Assembly: GCF_000496075.1 (NCBI RefSeq)
Contig: NZ_AWXZ01000044.1
Span: 1-64,000, forward strand
From: Lutibaculum baratangense AMV1
GTDB lineage: Bacteria > Pseudomonadota > Alphaproteobacteria > Rhizobiales > Tepidamorphaceae
DNA length: 64,000 nt
Reading direction: 5' to 3'
The position numbers and the translations under genes are program-made. Of the stretch, positions 8,481 through 18,350 are shown one piece after another; within the stretch, counting starts at the first letter, position 1; the number at the start of each line of letters is the position of its first letter. The notes under the pieces are model-generated. The model ran no database searches. It worked only from the letters and a program-made list of their open reading frames with translations, and was not told where the DNA came from.

Positions 8481-9437
8481 CTAGAGAGCGCCGGCTTCCT
8501 TGTAGTAGCGCTCGGCTCCGGGGTGCAGCGGAACGGGCGCGCCTTCGGCGGCCGTCTCGATGCTGATCGCGTTGGCCGCGGCGTGAGCGGCCTTCAGCTG
8601 GTCGAGATTCTCGAAGATCGCCTTCGTCATCGCATAGGCGAGGTCGTCGGAGACGTCGGAATGCGTGACCAGATAGTTGACGATTGCGACGGTCTGCACA
8701 TCCTCGTCCTGGCCCTCATAGGTCCCCGCCGGGATCGGCTCCGAGACGAAAGGTGCGCCGAGCGTCTCCGCGATCTCCTGCGGCACCGCCACGACCTTGA
8801 TCGGAATGGCGGACGCGAGATCGCGGATCGAGGCGACGCCGAGACCGGCCGACTGGAGCGTCGCGTCGATCTGCCGGTTCTTCATCAGTTCCACGGATTC
8901 CGCGAAGGGCAGGTACTCGACCTTGCCGAGGTCGTCGTACGACATGCCGGCGGCCTGGAAGATCTGCCGGGCGTTGAGCTCGGTGCCCGACCGGGGCGCG
9001 CCGACGGAGAGGGCCTTGCCCTTGAGATCATCGAGGCTCTCGATGCCAGACTCCGCCGAGGCGACGATCTGGACGAAGTTCGGGTAGATCGCGGCGATCA
9101 CCCGCAGCTTGTCGAGCGGCTGTGCGAAACCGGCTTCCTCGTCGCCTTCGCCGGCCGCCTTGACCGAATCGCCGAGCGAGAAGGCGATCTCGCCGCGGCC
9201 GTCCTGCAGGAGGTTCAGGTTCTCGACGGATGCCTTCGTCGACTGCACGGAGGGGCGCGCGCCCTCGATGTTGTCGGCGAACACCTTCTCGAGCGCGACG
9301 CCCAGCGGATAGTAGACGCCCGCCTGGCCGCCCGTCAGGATGTTGATGAACTCCTGTGCGCCCGCCGCGGCTGGCGTAAGCGCCATGCTGGCCGCCGCGG
9401 CACCTGCCACTAGCATCCGCCTTGCACTGAATGTCAC
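8481..9437 (-). CDS. TAXI family TRAP transporter solute-binding protein
   Basis: The gene has a GTG start at 9437, chosen because GGGAGG sits 7 bases upstream; the longer frame from 9467 begins with TTG and has no such site. The product is about 318 aa with a signal peptide (ARRMLVAGAAAASMALTP, cut near AGA). The mature start FINILTGGQAGVYYPLG is the diagnostic TAXI glycine-rich loop, and SVGAPRSGTELNARQIF is also typical. It should bind the substrate in the periplasm and deliver it to the fused permease. Ligand unknown; glutamate and related acids are bound by studied relatives. Confidence 0.92.
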   Translation of the reverse strand: MTFSARRMLVAGAAAASMALTPAAAGAQEFINILTGGQAGVYYPLGVALEKVFADNIEGARPSVQSTKASVENLNLLQDGRGEIAFSLGDSVKAAGEGDEEAGFAQPLDKLRVIAAIYPNFVQIVASAESGIESLDDLKGKALSVGAPRSGTELNARQIFQAAGMSYDDLGKVEYLPFAESVELMKNRQIDATLQSAGLGVASIRDLASAIPIKVVAVPQEIAETLGAPFVSEPIPAGTYEGQDEDVQTVAIVNYLVTHSDVSDDLAYAMTKAIFENLDQLKAAHAAANAISIETAAEGAPVPLHPGAERYYKEAGAL

Positions 9438-9573
9438 TGGCTTTCCTCCCGTTTTCTTTGGCAGCAAGAATCCGCCCCTTGGGGGCGGTCGATGGGCGGC
9501 AGTCTAGGTTGACGCCGCCGGAAATTCCAATAGCCGAAAGACCAAGCGGGAGATGAGGCGCGAAATGGCGGAA

Positions 9574-9600
9574 GGGCCGCGCCCTTTCGGTGCGCGGCCC
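9574..9600 (-). terminator. Hairpin after bfr
   Basis: A perfect 9-base stem (gggccgcgc / gcgcggccc) with a 9-base loop lies 36 bases past the bfr stop. There is no U-tract, so termination efficiency is uncertain. Confidence 0.45.
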
Positions 9601-9635
9601 CTCCGGAATGCCTTGATGACGCGATGGCCGGTCGT

Positions 9636-10124
9636 TCAGGCCTCGGGCTGGTCGGCCGAGCCGGCGTTGAGGAGCATGTAGCGCTCGACGCCGATCTTCT
9701 CGAGGAGCTCGAGCTGCGTCTCGAGGAAGTCGATATGACCCTCCTCGTCGGCGATCAACTCCTCGAACAGGTCCTTGGAGACGTAGTCCTTGGCTTGCTC
9801 GCACACGTCGCGGAACTTCGTGTAGGCGCGCTGCGCCTCGTACTCGCCGGCGAGATCGCCCTCGAGCACTTCCTTGATGTTCTGTCCCACACGCAGAGGG
9901 GCGATCGTCTGCAGGTTGGGGTGCCCCTCGAGGAATATGATCCGCTGCACCAGCTTGTCGGCGTGGTGCATCTCCTCGATGGATTCCGCCCGCTCCTTCG
10001 CGGCCACCTTCGCGAGGCCCCAGTCCTCCGTCAGACGGTAGTGCAGCCAGTACTGGTTGACCGCCCCCAGCTCCATCTTCAGGGCCTCGTTGAGGCAGTC
10101 GATCACTTTGGGATCGCCCTTCAT
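9636..10124 (-). CDS. bfr: Bacterioferritin
   Basis: 162 aa and collinear with E. coli Bfr. It oxidises ferrous iron and stores it as a mineral in a 24-mer cytoplasmic shell. The ferroxidase ligands Glu18, Glu51 and His54 (in EEMHHAD) are visible, with the later pair in [12 protein letters not shown]; the methionine that ligates the inter-subunit haem (in EEM) is conserved. A strong AGGAGGAGG ribosome site precedes the ATG, and an iron-box-like palindrome lies 31-47 bases upstream. The ferredoxin partner gene bfd lies directly upstream on the same strand. Confidence 0.97.
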   Translation of the reverse strand: MKGDPKVIDCLNEALKMELGAVNQYWLHYRLTEDWGLAKVAAKERAESIEEMHHADKLVQRIIFLEGHPNLQTIAPLRVGQNIKEVLEGDLAGEYEAQRAYTKFRDVCEQAKDYVSKDLFEELIADEEGHIDFLETQLELLEKIGVERYMLLNAGSADQPEA

Positions 10125-10154
10125 GTTCCTCCTCCTGTACAGGTCGCCGGGTTG

Positions 10155-10171
10155 TTTCGAATTACTCTAAT
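10155..10171 (-). promoter_or_regulatory. Candidate Irr/ICE-type iron box upstream of bfr
   Basis: The minus strand reads ATTAGAG-TAA-TTCGAAA, matching the ICE pattern TTTAGAA-N3-TTCTAAA at 5/7 and 6/7 half-site positions. It shares the TTTCGAA half with the box ahead of irpA. bfr is a known Irr target in rhizobia, which supports the assignment, but binding is not shown. Confidence 0.45.
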
Positions 10172-10227
10172 CTGGAGACCTAGCACAAGTTCCGGCGCGT
10201 GGGGAGGGCATGTTTCAGCCGCATGGC

Positions 10228-10479
10228 TCACGCGACCTTGGAAAGGCCGGGGGCGGGCCCGTCGCATGCGGGCAGGCCTTCTTCCCGATGGGTGCGCTCC
10301 ACGCGCTCCACGAGAATCTGGACGACGAGAGGAAAGCAGTTGCAACACCGGCCGCGCTTCCCGAGGCGGTGATAGATGCGGCCCGGGGTGACGACGCAGT
10401 AGGGATCGGCGGCCAGCAGCCGGTCGACCACCTCCTCGATCTCTTTGCGCGTGATGACGTTGCAGTGGCAGACGATCAT
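10228..10479 (-). CDS. bfd: Bacterioferritin-associated ferredoxin
   Basis: 83 aa starting MIVCHCNVITRKEIEEVVD. The [2Fe-2S] ligands are Cys4 and Cys6 (CHC) plus a second pair in GRCCNCF (Cys45/46 and Cys48). The spacing between the pairs is several residues longer than in E. coli Bfd. Bfd passes electrons to bacterioferritin to release stored iron, and the gene sits directly upstream of bfr on the same strand, 103 bases apart. The start at 10479 is the only ATG matching the family N-terminus. Confidence 0.93.
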   Translation of the reverse strand: MIVCHCNVITRKEIEEVVDRLLAADPYCVVTPGRIYHRLGKRGRCCNCFPLVVQILVERVERTHREEGLPACDGPAPGLSKVA

Positions 10480-10521
10480 GGCGGCAGGCGCTTGCTGTGA
10501 GGCTGAATAAGCTGGAGTTCG

Positions 10522-10557
10522 TGCAGGTGGATGAGTGCATAGCACGCAAAACCTGCA
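10522..10557. promoter_or_regulatory. Nested inverted repeat upstream of bfd
   Basis: Outer arms TGCAGGT / ACCTGCA enclose inner arms GTGC / GCAC with nearly the same centre. It lies 43-78 bases upstream of the bfd start; on the minus strand a TATGCA -10-like hexamer falls inside it. It could be an operator or an RNA leader hairpin. It does not match the iron boxes seen upstream of bfr and irpA. Confidence 0.35.
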
Positions 10558-10631
10558 AGCAACATACAGATTAATGCGGATCTGCCGCCAGTGCCACTCA
10601 CCTGCGGCGATTTCCCGCGCCCCGCGGGTTG

Positions 10632-12161
10632 TTAGCGGCCGCGGCCGAACCAGCCGGAGAAGACACGCGAAAGCCCGCGCCGCAGGATTTCCGGCCTCTC
10701 GGGGTCGACGAGTTCGCCTTCGGCCAGGGCGGTGTCGATCAGGTCGTTCTCGCCGTTCGGCATCGGGACAAGGCACGGCGCGCCGTCCCGACGCAGCCGG
10801 TCGACGGCGCCGGCGATCGAGCCCGCGTCGCGGATCGCTGCGCGCACCTCCTCCAACCCGCAGCCCATATGCTCGGCGATGAGATCGTCGCGGATGGAAA
10901 GGATCTCCTCCCGGATCTCGGCCTCTCGCGCCGTGCCGGGACACGCTTCGATGGCCACGTCGCACTCGCTGTCGAAGCCCATCGACCTGTTGTTCAGGTT
11001 CGACGAGCCGATCCTCAGGAGGCGATCGTCGACGAACAGGATCTTCGCATGCACGTAGATCGGCGTCCCTGCGGCGTTGGTGGGGTAGTACGCCGAGAAG
11101 CGCCGGTACGGGTCCCGGGAGCGGAGATGGGAGAGAAGTCGCGTGCGGGCCGCGTCCATCGTCTTGATCTCGAGCCAGCCATCGGCTTCGGCCGGGAGCA
11201 CGATGACGATCTCGGGCCCGTCGGGCTCCTGCAGGCGGTCGGCGAGCGCCTCCGCGATCCGCCGCGACGCGAGATATTGCGACTGGATGAAGAGGGTCTT
11301 CCGCGCTGCGGCGATGGCCGCGAAGGTCAGCGCGGCGACCTCGTATGCGGGCTCGGCCTCGTCGCGCTCCGGCCAGCTCCGCGCGAGCCCGATGTCGATG
11401 TCGCGGAAGGTCGGCTCGAGCTTCTCCGGCCACAGCTTCCGGTCCGACTCGAGTGGCTTGATCCAGTTGCCCGTCGCGCGCCCCCAGCGTTCCCTCGCGA
11501 GGTCGCCCAGGGCCGCAGCGGCGGGACCGTCGACCGCCACGGCGGCGTCGTGCCATGGCTTGGACAGGCCGCCCCGGGGGATGCGCCGCCGCTCGTCCTG
11601 CTCGATGTGCTCCCGGGTGTCCCACCGGCCGACGGTCATGTCGATGCCGCCGCAGAAGGCCAGGCAATCGTCGATGACGGCGACCTTCTGATGATGCGCC
11701 GCCGACGGGGGATGCTTGGCGTCCAGCCGGAAGTGGATCCGGCGGCTCGTGATCCAGTCGAGGATGAACAGCGGCGTCGTCCCGCGCGGCAGGTTCTTGA
11801 GGAAGCCGAGGTTCCATTTCAGGACGAAGATCTCGAGCCGCTTGCGGCGCCGACTGAGCCAGGTCAGGAACCGGCCGAGAGCGTTCGGCCCCTCCAGCGT
11901 CTTCTGTCCCGGCTCGAACTCTATACGCGTGTCGAAGTCCCAGCCGATCAGGAATATCGAACGCTCCGCGTTCAACATCGCGGCCTTCGCGTGCCGGAAG
12001 TACTCGGCCGCGTCGATGATCACCGCCAACTTGTCGGCCCGCTCGATGCGCCAGCACGTCTGGCCTTGAACGAGGATCTGCTCCCGCGCCCCTGCCGGCG
12101 CCGGGGTGGCTTCGCCCGCCCGCTCGTCCCGCGCGGGACGCTCTCGCGCCTGCATCTCCAT
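10632..12161 (-). CDS. Phospholipase D family protein (cardiolipin synthase-like)
   Basis: I place the start at the ATG at 12161, which has AAGGAG seven bases upstream; the frame is open to 12422 but that extension looks non-coding. The product is about 509 aa with two HKD catalytic motifs, HHQKVAVIDD and VHAKILFVDD, each followed by the GG/GS-x-N-type element (CGGIDMT, GSSNLNNRS). This marks a phosphatidyltransferase/phospholipase D enzyme acting on phospholipids. There are no clear membrane segments, unlike classical ClsA. Substrate specificity cannot be decided. It is transcribed divergently from the PRC-barrel gene. Confidence 0.85.
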   Translation of the reverse strand: MEMQARERPARDERAGEATPAPAGAREQILVQGQTCWRIERADKLAVIIDAAEYFRHAKAAMLNAERSIFLIGWDFDTRIEFEPGQKTLEGPNALGRFLTWLSRRRKRLEIFVLKWNLGFLKNLPRGTTPLFILDWITSRRIHFRLDAKHPPSAAHHQKVAVIDDCLAFCGGIDMTVGRWDTREHIEQDERRRIPRGGLSKPWHDAAVAVDGPAAAALGDLARERWGRATGNWIKPLESDRKLWPEKLEPTFRDIDIGLARSWPERDEAEPAYEVAALTFAAIAAARKTLFIQSQYLASRRIAEALADRLQEPDGPEIVIVLPAEADGWLEIKTMDAARTRLLSHLRSRDPYRRFSAYYPTNAAGTPIYVHAKILFVDDRLLRIGSSNLNNRSMGFDSECDVAIEACPGTAREAEIREEILSIRDDLIAEHMGCGLEEVRAAIRDAGSIAGAVDRLRRDGAPCLVPMPNGENDLIDTALAEGELVDPERPEILRRGLSRVFSGWFGRGR

Positions 12162-12532
12162 GTCGCGCTCCTTGCCGAAAGGCCCGTGGTCGAGTGCCGG
12201 CCGCTCCACCGGCATCGCCTTGGGAAGACCGAGCGAGTGGCATCGGTTCCTGCCGCGACAGGCGCTCGTGCTGCGAGCGAAGCCTCCCGTCACCGTCTCC
12301 AGAAGCGAGGAACCTTTGCCGCCGCCCGACATTTCTAGCTCAACTTCTTCATGACACCCAGCTCGCACCGGTGGTGTCAGGAAGAGGGTCGCGCCAACGG
12401 CGTGATGTGGAACCACCTTCAAGAACAGGCGTTGTGATGCCGAAGGTCCGGGACCGGGCCTTTCATGTTCGAGAAGGGGGCCTTTCTTTCACCGGCACCG
12501 GGAGGGAGCCGGCTAAACGAGGAGATGGACGG
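12162..12532. other. 371-bp divergent intergenic region
   Basis: This region separates the divergent phospholipase D and PRC-barrel genes. It holds an EcfG-type promoter (12409-12433) and a spaced inverted repeat (TGACACC ... GGTGTCA, 12352-12379). Open frames cross it on both strands, but none has a convincing ribosome site or family match, so I see no gene here. Confidence 0.6.
12409..12433 (+). promoter_or_regulatory. EcfG-type (general stress) promoter
   Basis: GGAAC at 12409-12413 and CGTT at 12430-12433 are separated by 16 bases, which is the consensus spacing and sequence for the alphaproteobacterial general-stress sigma factor EcfG. It is oriented toward the PRC-barrel gene starting at 12533, giving a leader of about 95 bases. 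Confidence 0.65.
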
Positions 12533-13357
12533 ATGACCAAAGAACTTCTGACCGGAAGCGCGCTGGCTCTTCTTCTTGCGGTGACCCCTGCGGCCGCCCA
12601 GACCGACAACGCGACGACGCAGGAGCCGCAGGCCCAGACCGACTCGACCGACTCCACAACCGTCACGGTTCCTGCCGAGGGCACCGCCGAGGCCGAGGGC
12701 GAGGCGATCGAGACGCAGGACACCGCCCAGGACGTCGAGACGCCGGACGCCGGCGAGATGGACGCCGCCGAGAGCGAGACGCTGACCACGGACGAGCCGG
12801 CGACGGCGGAGACGGACACGCTCGAGACCGAGCAGGACGCCGTCACGGCGACCGAGACCATGGAAGGTGACGACGCCGCCATGGACACGGCCGAGACGGA
12901 AGCGACGACCGACGCCGCCCCGATGGAGCAGGCCTCGGGCGAGATGTATATCGGCCAGCAGAGCGAGGAAGAGCTCCTCGCCAGCGACCTGATGAGCGTG
13001 AACGTTCAGAACGCCGAGGGCGAGAACCTGGGCAGCATCAAGGACGTCCTCATCACCGAGGATCGTGGCGTGCAGGCGGTCGTGATCGGCATCGGCGGCT
13101 TCCTCGGAATCGGCGAGAAGGACGTGGCCATCAATTACGACCAGGTCGAGCGCAGCCGTGACGAGAACGGCGAGCTGGTGCTCACGCTCAACGCGACCCG
13201 CGAGGAGCTGGAGAACGCACCGCAGTTCGTCTCGCTCGAGGAGCGCGAGGAGGCCGAGCGCCAGCAGGCCGAGGCCGCCCAGAACGAGAGCACGATGGGC
13301 ACGGACACGATGGGCTCCGGCTCTTCGACGACGGGCACGACCGGCACCGCGCAGTAA
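12533..13357 (+). CDS. Secreted acidic PRC-barrel domain protein
   Basis: 274 aa. The start at 12533 has CGAGGAG upstream and gives a clean signal peptide (MTKELLTGSALALLLAVTPAAA). Residues 23-145 are low-complexity Thr/Glu/Asp/Ala, strongly acidic. A PRC-barrel domain follows (LMSVNVQNAEGENLGSIKDV ... VVIGIGGFLGIGEKDVAI), then a Glu/Gln helix and a Gly/Ser/Thr tail. Periplasmic PRC-barrel proteins are common in Rhizobiales and often stress-induced; the EcfG-type promoter upstream agrees. The molecular function is unknown. The gene is monocistronic, with two hairpins downstream. Confidence 0.88.
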   Translation: MTKELLTGSALALLLAVTPAAAQTDNATTQEPQAQTDSTDSTTVTVPAEGTAEAEGEAIETQDTAQDVETPDAGEMDAAESETLTTDEPATAETDTLETEQDAVTATETMEGDDAAMDTAETEATTDAAPMEQASGEMYIGQQSEEELLASDLMSVNVQNAEGENLGSIKDVLITEDRGVQAVVIGIGGFLGIGEKDVAINYDQVERSRDENGELVLTLNATREELENAPQFVSLEEREEAERQQAEAAQNESTMGTDTMGSGSSTTGTTGTAQ

Positions 13358-13383
13358 GCGCCCGACGGACGTCCCTGACGACG

Positions 13384-13414
13384 AGGCGCTCGGCCGACAG
13401 GCCGGGCGCCTTTT
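13384..13414 (+). terminator. Intrinsic terminator of the PRC-barrel gene
   Basis: A 12-base stem (aggcgctcggcc / ggccgggcgcct, one G-T pair) with a 4-base loop is followed by TTTT. Confidence 0.85.
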
Positions 13415-13417
13415 CGT

Positions 13418-13445
13418 ATGCGGCACCCCCGAGCGGGTGCCGCAT
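13418..13445. repeat. 11-bp perfect inverted repeat
   Basis: The arms atgcggcaccc and gggtgccgcat are separated by 6 bases, immediately after the terminator. The element may be a second terminator stem or an operator for ettA, which begins 82 bases further on. Confidence 0.55.
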
Positions 13446-13526
13446 CTCGTTGCATGGCACCGAGCCATGCCCTAGAACGGCGCCACATCTCCGAAATCGA
13501 ACAGTTCTCGAGAGGAACGTGGCCCC

Positions 13527-15184
<1,658 letters not shown>

Positions 15185-15185
<1 letters not shown>

Positions 15186-15682
15186 TGGCTGCACCGCGAA
15201 ACGGGGACGCCGCGGCCAGCGCGGCCGTCCTCTTCGTCTGTCTGGGGAATATCTGCCGTTCGCCGTTGGCCGAGGCGGCATTCAGGCTCGAGGCGGCGCG
15301 GCTCGGTCTCGATGTCGATGTCGAGTCCGCGGGCACGGGCGACTACCATGTCGGCGAGCCGCCGGACCGGAGGGCTCAGGCGGTCGCGCGGCGCAACGGT
15401 GTCGACATCAGCACATATGCGGCTCGGCAGGTGACGGAGGAGGACTTTCGCCGCTTCACCCACGTCGTGGCTCTCGACCTGCAGAACCTCGAGGCATTGC
15501 GGCTGCGCCGCCCGGGCGACGCCACCGCTGAGCTGAGCCTGCTCCTCGACCACGTCGAGGGACGGGCGGGAGAGGCCGTGGCCGACCCCTATTTCGGCGA
15601 CGCGTCGGGCTTCGACACCACATGGGCCGACGTGACGGCAGGCGCGCGCGCACTCGCGCGCCGTATCGCGGAGGAACGATGA
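15185..15682 (+). CDS. Low-molecular-weight protein-tyrosine-phosphatase family protein
   Basis: 165 aa. The P-loop CLGNICR (Cys19 to Arg25) and the acid loop DPYFGD are intact. The start at 15185 shares its A with the ettA stop (TGATG), and the stop overlaps the next start (ATGA). LMW-PTPs remove phosphate from phosphotyrosine, but members of this family also dephosphorylate protein-bound ribulosamine 5-phosphate. The overlap with a fructosamine-kinase-like gene makes that second activity worth considering here. Activity on tyrosine cannot be excluded from sequence. Confidence 0.92.
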
Positions 15683-16485
15683 CCGACCTCGCCGCGGCCG
15701 GGGCGGCGCTGCTCGGCGGAAGCGTGAGGCTCTCGCATCCGCTCGGCGGCGGCGACCTCTCCGAGCTCGTCCTGATCACGCTCGACGACTGCCGGGAGGC
15801 GGTGGTAAAGGGCGGCCCGGCCCCGCGGACCGAGGCCGCCATGCTTCAGGCGATCGCGGCCGCCGGGGCGCCGGCTCCGGCCGTGCTCGCGGTGAGTGAC
15901 GAGGTTCTCGTCCTCGAGCGGCTGCGCGAGAACGGGACGCTCGGCCGGGCCGGGGCAAGCCTGGGCGGGGCCCTGCGCACGCTGCACGCCACGGTCGGCC
16001 GGCGCTATGGCTGGGACCGCGACTATGCCTTCGGACGCGTGGCGATCGAGAACGGTGAGTCGGACGACTGGCCCGTCTTCTGGGCCGAGCGGCGCTTGCT
16101 CGCCCATGTCGACCATCTCCCCCCGGACCTCACCCGGCGCGTCAACCGGCTGGCGGCGACGTTGCCCGACCGGCTCCCCCATAGTCCGCCCGCGTCCCTG
16201 CTCCACGGCGATCTGTGGAGCGGGAACGTCGTCGCCTCAGGTGACGCGGTGACGGGCTTGATCGATCCCGCCTGCTATCACGGGCACGCCGAGGTCGACC
16301 TCGCGATGCTGACCCTGTTCGGCAACCCGGGACGCGCCTTCTTCGAGGCCTACGGCCCTCTCGAGCCAGGCCACGGGGAGCGCCGCCCGATCTACCAGCT
16401 CTGGCCCGCCCTCGTTCATTTCAGGCTCTTCGGCGCCGGGTATCGCCGGATGGCGGAAGGATTGCTGGAGGCGGCCGGCGCCTGA
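15679..16485 (+). CDS. Fructosamine/ribulosamine 3-kinase family protein
   Basis: 268 aa. The start is the ATG at 15679 that overlaps the phosphatase stop (ATGA) and has GAGGA upstream. Kinase-like fold with the nucleotide lysine in AVVKGG, the catalytic loop HGDLWSGN (His176, Asp178), and IDPACYHGHAEVDLAM as the metal-binding segment. Family members phosphorylate ketoamines on glycated proteins at C3, so that the adduct falls off. Many bacterial members prefer ribulosamines. It is coupled to the upstream phosphatase and appears to end the operon. Confidence 0.9.
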   Translation: MTDLAAAGAALLGGSVRLSHPLGGGDLSELVLITLDDCREAVVKGGPAPRTEAAMLQAIAAAGAPAPAVLAVSDEVLVLERLRENGTLGRAGASLGGALRTLHATVGRRYGWDRDYAFGRVAIENGESDDWPVFWAERRLLAHVDHLPPDLTRRVNRLAATLPDRLPHSPPASLLHGDLWSGNVVASGDAVTGLIDPACYHGHAEVDLAMLTLFGNPGRAFFEAYGPLEPGHGERRPIYQLWPALVHFRLFGAGYRRMAEGLLEAAGA

Positions 16486-16589
16486 GCCCTTAGGCCGCAG
16501 GGCGTTCGAGCGTCCGTGTCTTCAATTCGTCATCCGCCGACCGTACCGCTGATCCGCGGACCATTCGGGTCAGTGCATCGGGGATCCTC

Positions 16590-18080
16590 ATGCAAGACGC
16601 CATCGGCGAGCTCAGACGGCCCGAGGAACTGCTGGACGAGGTGACGGTGCTGCGCTCCGGCGTGGCGGAGGAGGGCAGGCGGATCTTCGAGGCGTGGCGG
16701 CCCGGCATCGTCCGCCGGAGCTTCCAGGTCAGCGCCCTGAACTTCGCCCACTATCTCGCGCTGCGTCGGCGAGATCTCCGGGGCCTGCAATCTCAGCTGA
16801 TGGTCTACGGCCTCTCGTCCCTCGGACGGCTGGAGGGCAGGGTGCTCGCCAACCTCGATGCGGTCGGCGGCGCACTTCGCGCCATGGCGGGCGAGGCGCC
16901 AGCCCACTACCCGCGGCCACACGCCTTCTTCCGCGGGCAGCGCCTCCTGGCGAGCCATGCCGAGGCACTTCTCGGTCCGCAGGCTCGCCCGGGGCGGGAC
17001 GTCCGCATCATGGTGACGCTGCCGAGCGAGGCGGCGGACGAGCCGCACCTTCTTCTGGCGCTTGCGCGTGCGGGTGCCGAGGCGGTCCGCATCAACTGCG
17101 CGCACGATGATGCCGAGCGGTGGGAGCGCATGGTCGCCGGAATCAGGCACGCGGAGGTGGCGGTCGGCCGGCGCATGCGGATCCTCATGGACCTCGGGGG
17201 GCCGAAGTGCCGCACGGCGGAGGTGCGCCATCCGCCGGACCGCGGGCGCATCGCCGAGGGGGACGTGGTCCTGCTCGTGCGCGACGGCGCTTTCGTTCCA
17301 CTGGAGCAGGCCCCGTTCCAGGCGGCATGCGGCCTTCCCGGTGTGGTCGATCGCCTGAGAAGCGGTGATCCCGTGTTCGTCGACGACGGCAAGCTCGGCG
17401 GGGTCGTCGAGGCCGTGTCGGCGGAGGGTGCCCGCATCCGCGTCACGCGTGCGACGGCGAAGGGCCGGAAGCTCAAGCCCGACCAGGGTCTGAACTTTCC
17501 CGCCACGGATCTCGGCGTCGTCGCCCTCACGGACCGGGATCGGGCGGATCTCGATTTCGTTGCCGGACATGCCGACGTCGTCGGTTACTCCTTCGTCCAG
17601 AGCGCGGACGACGTGCGTGTGCTCCAGCGCGAGCTCGCCGTCCGGCGGCCAAACGACTGGAATCGGATCGGCGTGATCGCGAAGATCGAGACGCCGCACG
17701 CGGTGAGGAACCTGCCGGAGATCATCGTGGCGGCCGCCTCCTGCCAGCCGTTCGGCGTGATGATCGCCCGCGGCGATCTGGCCGTCGAACTGGGCTTCGA
17801 GCGCCTGGCGGAGATGCAGGAGGAGATGATGTGGCTCTGCGAGGCGGCGCACGTGCCGGTCGTCTGGGCGACGCAGGTGCTGGAAAGCCTCGTGAAGAAG
17901 GGGCTGCCGACTCGCGGCGACATGACGGACGCGGCCATGTCCGCCCGAGCCGAATGCGTCATGCTCAACAAGGGGCCAAATGTCGTCGAGGCCGTGAACA
18001 TGCTCGACCGGCTCCTCGTGCGGATGGCCGAGCATCAGACGAAGAAGACGCCGCGCCTCAGGGCTCTCACAAGCTGGTGA
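16590..18080 (+). CDS. Pyruvate kinase-like protein with N-terminal extension
   Basis: 496 aa. From about residue 130 onward it follows the pyruvate kinase barrel: VRINCAHDD, MDLGGPKCRT, GLNFPATDLG, IAKIET (catalytic Lys), VMIARGDLAVELGF (metal-binding region), and VWATQVLESLVKKGLPTRGDMTDAA. It ends soon after and lacks the C-terminal regulatory domain of classical pyruvate kinases. The first ~125 residues form a helical extension not found in glycolytic PykA/PykF. The catalytic core seems intact, but whether it makes pyruvate is uncertain. Confidence 0.85.
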   Translation: MQDAIGELRRPEELLDEVTVLRSGVAEEGRRIFEAWRPGIVRRSFQVSALNFAHYLALRRRDLRGLQSQLMVYGLSSLGRLEGRVLANLDAVGGALRAMAGEAPAHYPRPHAFFRGQRLLASHAEALLGPQARPGRDVRIMVTLPSEAADEPHLLLALARAGAEAVRINCAHDDAERWERMVAGIRHAEVAVGRRMRILMDLGGPKCRTAEVRHPPDRGRIAEGDVVLLVRDGAFVPLEQAPFQAACGLPGVVDRLRSGDPVFVDDGKLGGVVEAVSAEGARIRVTRATAKGRKLKPDQGLNFPATDLGVVALTDRDRADLDFVAGHADVVGYSFVQSADDVRVLQRELAVRRPNDWNRIGVIAKIETPHAVRNLPEIIVAAASCQPFGVMIARGDLAVELGFERLAEMQEEMMWLCEAAHVPVVWATQVLESLVKKGLPTRGDMTDAAMSARAECVMLNKGPNVVEAVNMLDRLLVRMAEHQTKKTPRLRALTSW

Positions 18081-18290
18081 AGCGGTTGCCGGATCCACTG
18101 GCCGGCGGCTGTCGGGGCGCGCGCCGGGGGAGCGCCCGTTGGCCGGCGCGGGGGCGCGAACTCGCGCCCGTCCCGGTTGCGTGTTTCGGATCGCCTCCAG
18201 GCGGCGAGCGCGGCATGATCATACCAAGGTCCCATGGCGAGATGATGGGGCCGCGGTTTCGGCACGTGGCGTCAGCAGAATTTGTTGCCA
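18081..18290. other. Intergenic stretch, no gene seen
   Basis: GC-rich, with one 7-base hairpin (gggcgcg / cgcgccc at 18152-18169) lacking a U-tract. No ORF with a ribosome site or family resemblance is visible. The YafY operator region follows. Confidence 0.5.
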
Positions 18291-18307
18291 CTGACAGGAC
18301 CTGTCAG
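18291..18307. promoter_or_regulatory. Palindromic operator candidate upstream of WYL regulator
   Basis: CTGACAGG-A-CCTGTCAG is a perfect 8-bp inverted repeat around one base, 43 bases before the regulator start. A TTGCCA hexamer lies just upstream (18285-18290). The position and symmetry suggest autoregulation by the YafY-type regulator it precedes. Confidence 0.55.
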
Positions 18308-18350
18308 GAGCGATGGGATATGCTGCCGTCTCAACGGATGGGGATGAGCC

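Noticed and set aside
12352-12379. TGACACC ... GGTGTCA inverted repeat in the PRC/PLD intergenic region
   Set aside because: Seven-base arms with a 14-base spacer could arise by chance; mentioned only in the intergenic entry.
12162-12422. N-terminal extension of the phospholipase D frame
   Set aside because: No family similarity, and a strong ribosome site precedes the internal ATG at 12161.
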